A DNA stretch of 64,000 nt, taken from assembly GCF_904848625.1 (NCBI RefSeq), contig NZ_CAJHCP010000014.1:175564-239563 (forward strand), in the 5' to 3' direction. The stretch is from Paraburkholderia metrosideri (GTDB lineage: Bacteria > Pseudomonadota > Gammaproteobacteria > Burkholderiales > Burkholderiaceae). Within the stretch, counting starts at the first letter, position 1; each line of letters begins with the position of its first letter. Made by a program: the position numbers and the translations under genes. The notes beneath the pieces are model-generated. The model saw only the letters and a program-made list of their open reading frames with translations, had not been told where the DNA came from and did no database searches. Positions 60,713 to 64,000 of the stretch are shown piece by piece.

Positions 60713-61597
60713 ATGGTCTCAGGCATCTGGTTGCCCATCGTGACGCCGTTTCGCAGCGGCGAAGTCGACCTTGAAGCGCTCCGGTATCTAGCCGCTCACT
60801 ATCTGCGAACCGGCATTAGCGGCATCGTTGCGCTAGGGACGACCGGAGAGGCAGCGCTGCTCTCGGAGGCCGAGCGGCTTGCCGTCGTCCAGACGCTCAC
60901 CGACGTGCTCGGCTCCCGTCTGCCAGTGATGATCGGCGTCGGCGGACCGGATACGCGTCAGGTTATCCGCGAAATTCAGCGCTATGAACATTGGGACTGC
61001 GCGGGCTTCCTTGTGTCCGCCCCCTCGTATATTTGCCCGGACCAATCGGGCATACGCTGGCATTTCGAGCAGGTCGCGCAAGCCACCAGGCGCTCCGTCG
61101 TGCTTTATAACGTGCCTCATCGCACGGGCGTGAACATCGAATGCGAAACGGTCGCGCAGCTTCTCGAACACGACAACATCGTCGCCATCAAGGAGTGTGT
61201 GCCCGCGCACTTCAGCCCATTGAGCACGCTGCCGCTCGATACGCTGTGCGGCGTTGACGAGGCGTTCCTTGATTGCCTGGCTGTCGGCGGAACCGGCGGA
61301 ATCCTGGCGAGTTCGCACGTTCTTGCCGATCTGCTCGTCGAAGTGCAAGACCTTGCGACCGACAACCGTCCAGCCGAAGCGCGGATGCTGTTCGACCGGT
61401 TGATCCCGACCATTCAGCTGTTGTTTTCGGCGCCCAATCCGGCTGCGATCAAGTCATTGCTGGCGTTCGATCATCCGGTTTCCGACGAAACACGCATGCC
61501 GATTGCACCCGCATCCGCGCGTCTGGTCGAGCGCCTGCGCAGCGCGCGCGATCAGTTGCAGGATCTGCGAGCCGAATTCGAACTGTCGGCTCAATGA
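60713..61597 (+). CDS. DapA-family aldolase/lyase
   Basis: 294 aa from the ATG at 60713, with AAGGAGGG 9 bp upstream (a TTG at 60707 is too close). Dihydrodipicolinate synthase/N-acetylneuraminate lyase family: ALGTTGEAALL with Thr43-Thr44, Tyr132 in LYNVPHRTGVN, and Schiff-base Lys160 in NIVAIKE. All core residues are present. Sequence alone does not separate true DapA from catabolic relatives such as hydroxy-oxo-acid aldolases; the separate operon argues against the main lysine enzyme. Confidence 0.88.
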   Translation: MVSGIWLPIVTPFRSGEVDLEALRYLAAHYLRTGISGIVALGTTGEAALLSEAERLAVVQTLTDVLGSRLPVMIGVGGPDTRQVIREIQRYEHWDCAGFLVSAPSYICPDQSGIRWHFEQVAQATRRSVVLYNVPHRTGVNIECETVAQLLEHDNIVAIKECVPAHFSPLSTLPLDTLCGVDEAFLDCLAVGGTGGILASSHVLADLLVEVQDLATDNRPAEARMLFDRLIPTIQLLFSAPNPAAIKSLLAFDHPVSDETRMPIAPASARLVERLRSARDQLQDLRAEFELSAQ

Positions 61598-61643
61598 CGC
61601 CGGCGCGCACGCGTCACATCATGTAGATCAAATGGATTGACCG

Positions 61644-61994
61644 ATGCAAAAATTGAAGCTTCAAACCACGCTGAAAATCAGGGGATTGGCGAAAGTCACG
61701 CTGTTCGCCATTCTGATGAATCAGGTTTTGACCACGGCGTTTTCGTTCTTCGTTCAGAAAGTCGATCCGGCCGCGCCGGAATCAATCGTTCCACTTTTCA
61801 GCTTCGTCACGACGATTCTGCTGGCCACATGGATTCAGACGGACGCAAGACGTGCTTATATGCAGGCCTCGAAGCAGGGCTGTATCAGGCCTGTGAGCGA
61901 GTCGAATCCGGCTTTGCACGTCGCCCCTGACTGCCCGAAACGTTGGCTCGTTATTCTCTACATTGAGATCAACCCCGGCATCGTCGGACTGTAA
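61644..61994 (+). CDS. Small hypothetical membrane protein
   Basis: 116 aa. Two hydrophobic segments: GLAKVTLFAILMNQVLTTAFSFFV (about 14-37) and IVPLFSFVTTILLATWIQTD, then a soluble tail with two cysteines. The composition is protein-like and the codon use normal. No family recognised. It lies 46 bp after the DapA-like gene and could be its distal operon member. Confidence 0.55.
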   Translation: MQKLKLQTTLKIRGLAKVTLFAILMNQVLTTAFSFFVQKVDPAAPESIVPLFSFVTTILLATWIQTDARRAYMQASKQGCIRPVSESNPALHVAPDCPKRWLVILYIEINPGIVGL

Positions 61995-62016
61995 GCGCAT
62001 TCATTGAAGCGGGACC

Positions 62017-62042
62017 GACGGCCCGTTCGGAACGGGGTCGTC
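62017..62042. terminator. Hairpin between convergent small genes
   Basis: GACGGCCCGTT pairs imperfectly with AACGGGGTCGTC around a short loop. It lies 23 bp after the stop of the 116-aa gene and directly at the end of the minus-strand small gene. Confidence 0.45.
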
Positions 62043-62043
62043 T

Positions 62044-62172
62044 TCATCGGTTCGCTGCGTGCTGAAGGGCGTCGAGCGGCAGCAGGTCCTGGATGCGCAG
62101 CAGAAGATGGCCGACAAACATCATGGCGGCATTGCTGAATACCAGCGCTATGCGATAACGGTTCCAGTTCAT
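62044..62172 (-). CDS. Possible small membrane protein
   Basis: 42 codons plus stop. The product MNWNRYRIALVFSNAAMMFVGHLLLRIQDLLPLDALQH-type sequence has one hydrophobic segment of about 20 residues (8-27) after a short polar start. GAAGAG precedes the ATG closely. The reading frame, hairpin at its end and membrane-like profile make it plausible, though short length leaves room for chance. Confidence 0.4.
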   Translation of the reverse strand: MNWNRYRIALVFSNAAMMFVGHLLLRIQDLLPLDALQHAANR

Positions 62173-62689
62173 CTCTTCGCGTCATCGAGACGCCGCACCG
62201 GCGCACATATAACCCCTAAGAGAATCTCCCGCAGATATTTTCGCTACTGTATGGGCGGGCGTGTCAAACAACGCAGAGCGAGGGCGCTTGCGCTGTCGCT
62301 GTCCCTTGTCGCGTTTAATGGTTACGCGGCGGCATCCTCAGTACGAGATAACCGTAATGCGTTTTGATAGGTAAGGGGACGCTCAACGCTCGAGTCTTTT
62401 ATCCAAAGCAAAACGCGGCGAGTCAGAGAACACCGAGCACAATTTGCGGCGCGTCCGGGAACTGACGTTGCGTCCCACATAGGGTGACGCAATAAAGAGA
62501 GCTTGCGCGGCGGCAAGGGTATACAGTGGTGAGACCGTCCATCGTATTTGGACCGGCCTTTCAGATCCAACTCGCGCAAAGCGATCCGATTGATTGAAGG
62601 CTATCGTTGCGTCGACCTATTCGCCCAGCCGGGGCCGCAAGGCCCAGTCGAGGCATCTGTAACACTGGCGAAACCGAAGGTTGTCTTTC

Positions 62690-62926
62690 ATGCACCGAGT
62701 GATCACGTATCGCGGTTTCGAGATTGATATCCGATTGACGCTGGCCGCTCAAGACATGTATGACGTGACTTTTCAGATTAGAGGCGGCACTAATCTCGAA
62801 GTGCTCGGCGAGCGAGGAAGCCGCATACCGCTACGCAACGGCCCGTTCACGGAACGATGGGCCTATCTGGTGGGCGAAATTGCCGGGCAAGCCGCGATCG
62901 ACGTGCTGCTCGGCGTAGCTGAGTGA
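62690..62926 (+). CDS. Small hypothetical protein (Burkholderia type)
   Basis: 78 aa from the ATG at 62690 with GAAGG nine bases upstream. MHRVITYRGFEIDIRLTLAAQDMYDVTFQIRGG has alternating strands; the second half (LEVLGERGSRIPLRNGPFTERWAYLVGEIAGQAAIDVLLG) ends in a helix. No signal or membrane segment. It resembles small stress-type hypothetical proteins often seen in this genus. It is followed closely by the DUF2934 gene. Confidence 0.6.
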   Translation: MHRVITYRGFEIDIRLTLAAQDMYDVTFQIRGGTNLEVLGERGSRIPLRNGPFTERWAYLVGEIAGQAAIDVLLGVAE

Positions 62927-62994
62927 ACCTCTTTTTCTTCGACCCGGCGTGCGTGGTTGCTCGTGCCAGGCCTTACTTCGAACGGACAAACACC

Positions 62995-63450
62995 ATGAAC
63001 GACCGATTGGTTGATGTAATAGACGGTAGCGGCAGCGTGCTGCACACGTATCCGATTACGCTGGGTGAGTCGAGCGAGGTCGCCGAGGACTCGGCCTATC
63101 AAGCGAAGGCGTTGGAAGCGGCCGCGCAGAGCCGGCTTGTCCCTGACGCGGCTCTCGGAACCCTGACGGCCCGGATGCATACGGGCCGGGGCGGTCAGAT
63201 GGCGCCCTACGGCGATGACCTTCAGTCAGATTCGGAAACGAAGTTCGGTCTTGATCAGGCGGTCCGGGAGCGCGCGTACCTGCTATGGGAGAGTGAAGGG
63301 CGCCCAGATGGGCATGCGGATGAATACTGGCATCGCGCTTTCGACCAGCATCTTCGGGAACGGGCCTATGTTTTGTGGCAACAGGAGGGACGTCCCGAAG
63401 GACAACAGGATAAGGATTGGCTTCGGCTTGTGGATTTCCAATCTCATTGA
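62995..63450 (+). CDS. DUF2934 protein with two repeats
   Basis: 151 aa from the ATG at 62995; a GTG at 62923 overlapping the previous stop would add 24 residues of unlike composition. The C-terminal third carries two copies of the DUF2934 motif: RERAYLLWESEGRPDGHADEYWHRA and RERAYVLWQQEGRPEGQQDKDWLRL. DUF2934 usually occurs once. The first part (MNDRLVDVIDGSGSVLHTYPITLG) is a small strand-rich domain. Function unknown. Confidence 0.8.
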   Translation: MNDRLVDVIDGSGSVLHTYPITLGESSEVAEDSAYQAKALEAAAQSRLVPDAALGTLTARMHTGRGGQMAPYGDDLQSDSETKFGLDQAVRERAYLLWESEGRPDGHADEYWHRAFDQHLRERAYVLWQQEGRPEGQQDKDWLRLVDFQSH

Positions 63451-63513
63451 TCGCTGGTCAGCCGGAATATTGCCGCTGCGTGTGGAGCGCCATTTGCGGA
63501 AGTAATGTGCGCT

Positions 63514-63744
63514 TTAGTCGCCCCTATGATCACAGGTGGTCTCGACTGTACGCGGTGGCCTGTGAGCATCGAACGCGCTGCGCGGTACCTTGCCCAAGCG
63601 AGGCACCCGACTGCGATAGCGCACCGTCAGCCGCTCAACCTGACGCACGCTCAGCGCAAGGCGGTCCGCTGCCTGACCTGGCTTCAGACGCCGCTCGCAA
63701 ACGGCCTGTACCACCTTCAACCGGTCCAGCTCGGTCATCGACAT
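63514..63744 (-). pseudogene. ISNCY-type transposase fragment
   Basis: From the ATG at 63744 the product begins SMTELDRLKVVQAVCERRLKPGQAADRLALSVRQVERLTVRYRSR, the helix-turn-helix start of ISNCY/IS1202-type transposases. After about 45 residues similarity stops and the frame runs to a stop with unlike sequence, so only the N-terminus survives. The IS end repeats lie just upstream, which fits the 5' end of an element. Confidence 0.6.
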
Positions 63745-63810
63745 GGTGATCGTCCCAATTGCGTTCAATGGCCAGCGCTCCTCAAGGCATGCTGGCCATC
63801 AGCCTGAACC

Positions 63811-63930
63811 CGCAAACACGACATTTCAATTTAGCGGAAACACGACATCTGAACTTTGGACTAACAAGCAATGTCGAGGCCAGATTCAGATGTCGGGGTT
63901 TGGACTTTTTAGAAATGTCCGGTTTTGAGG
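63811..63930. repeat. Head-to-head IS end repeats
   Basis: AAACACGACAT occurs at 63814-63824 and 63838-63848 (24-bp period). The block is repeated in inverted orientation at about 63885-63930: CGACATCTGAA (63843-63853) faces TTCAGATGTCG (63885-63895), and AAATGTC recurs further on. Such multi-copy repeats are the transposase-binding ends of ISNCY-type elements; two ends meet here within about 30 bp. Confidence 0.6.
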
Positions 63931-64000
63931 TTCAGAAATCTCTATGTTAGAGGGCTTTTAAGCACCGAGCCAACCCGCATTCCGGCCGTTGCCAGAATCG

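Larger units (their letters stand above)
61995..62689. other. Sparse region with one possible small gene
   Basis: 695 bp. It holds the hairpin at 62017-62042 and a possible 42-aa minus-strand gene at 62044-62172. The rest shows no supportable gene. Confidence 0.4.

Noticed and set aside
62251..62367. 38-codon frame with a signal-peptide-like product
   Set aside because: Hydrophobic stretch and AxA-like end look like a signal, but almost nothing follows and no ribosome site is evident; too weak to list.

Overview
The window reads as a chromosomal stretch of a GC-rich betaproteobacterium of the Burkholderia/Paraburkholderia group. The evidence is the codon bias, the density of ABC transporters and LysR/TetR regulators, and typical Burkholderia small proteins (entericidin, DUF2934, CspA). 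That assignment is inference from content, not from a search. No rRNA, tRNA, CRISPR array or prophage was seen.

Layout. 1-6.1 kb: the start of an MFS exporter gene diverges from a GcvA-like LysR gene; a TetR gene diverges from an AidB-type acyl-CoA dehydrogenase plus acyl-CoA ligase operon; a truncated GNAT remnant follows. 6.3-12.2 kb: a complete RND efflux operon on the minus strand (pump, adaptor, outer-membrane lipoprotein) with a good terminator. 12.2-13.7 kb: no intact gene, only a decayed IS6-type transposase. 13.7-21.2 kb: a plus-strand block encoding a cyanide-insensitive cytochrome bd oxidase (CioAB), a 54-aa DUF2474 protein and a three-subunit molybdenum enzyme resembling cytoplasmic sulfite dehydrogenase SoeABC. 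21.3-34.0 kb: an organosulfur island with a DszA/NtaA-type flavin monooxygenase, three SfnB/DszC-type acyl-CoA-dehydrogenase-fold monooxygenases, a sulfonate-type SsuCBA transporter and a ribose-type ABC transporter whose genes are split by one of the monooxygenases.

34-43 kb: cspA, a TupA-like ATP-grasp gene, a lower-GC coupled pair (CPF-motif protein and diiron MBL-fold protein), a YghU-type glutathione transferase, a MetQ-like binding protein, and a sugar ABC transporter of Frc type. 43-47 kb: Kup potassium transporter and a DUF2235 alpha/beta hydrolase fused to a LecA-like lectin domain, on the minus strand. 47-53 kb: an operon of M20 peptidase, MHS-type MFS transporter and beta-lactamase-fold hydrolase diverging from a LysR regulator, then a lone LLM monooxygenase. 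53.9-58.4 kb: SnoaL-like protein and a solute-binding protein translationally coupled to a CHASE-PAS-PAS-GGDEF-EAL protein. 58.9-64 kb: entericidin, an AllA-like protein, a DapA-like aldolase operon, several small Burkholderia-type hypothetical proteins and, at the right edge, ISNCY-type insertion sequence debris.

How the parts could work together (inference): the sulfonate transporter imports organosulfur compounds, the LLM and SfnB/DszC enzymes release sulfite from them, and SoeABC oxidises the excess sulfite, feeding quinol that CioAB can re-oxidise. The adjacency of these modules over about 20 kb is the strongest theme of the window.
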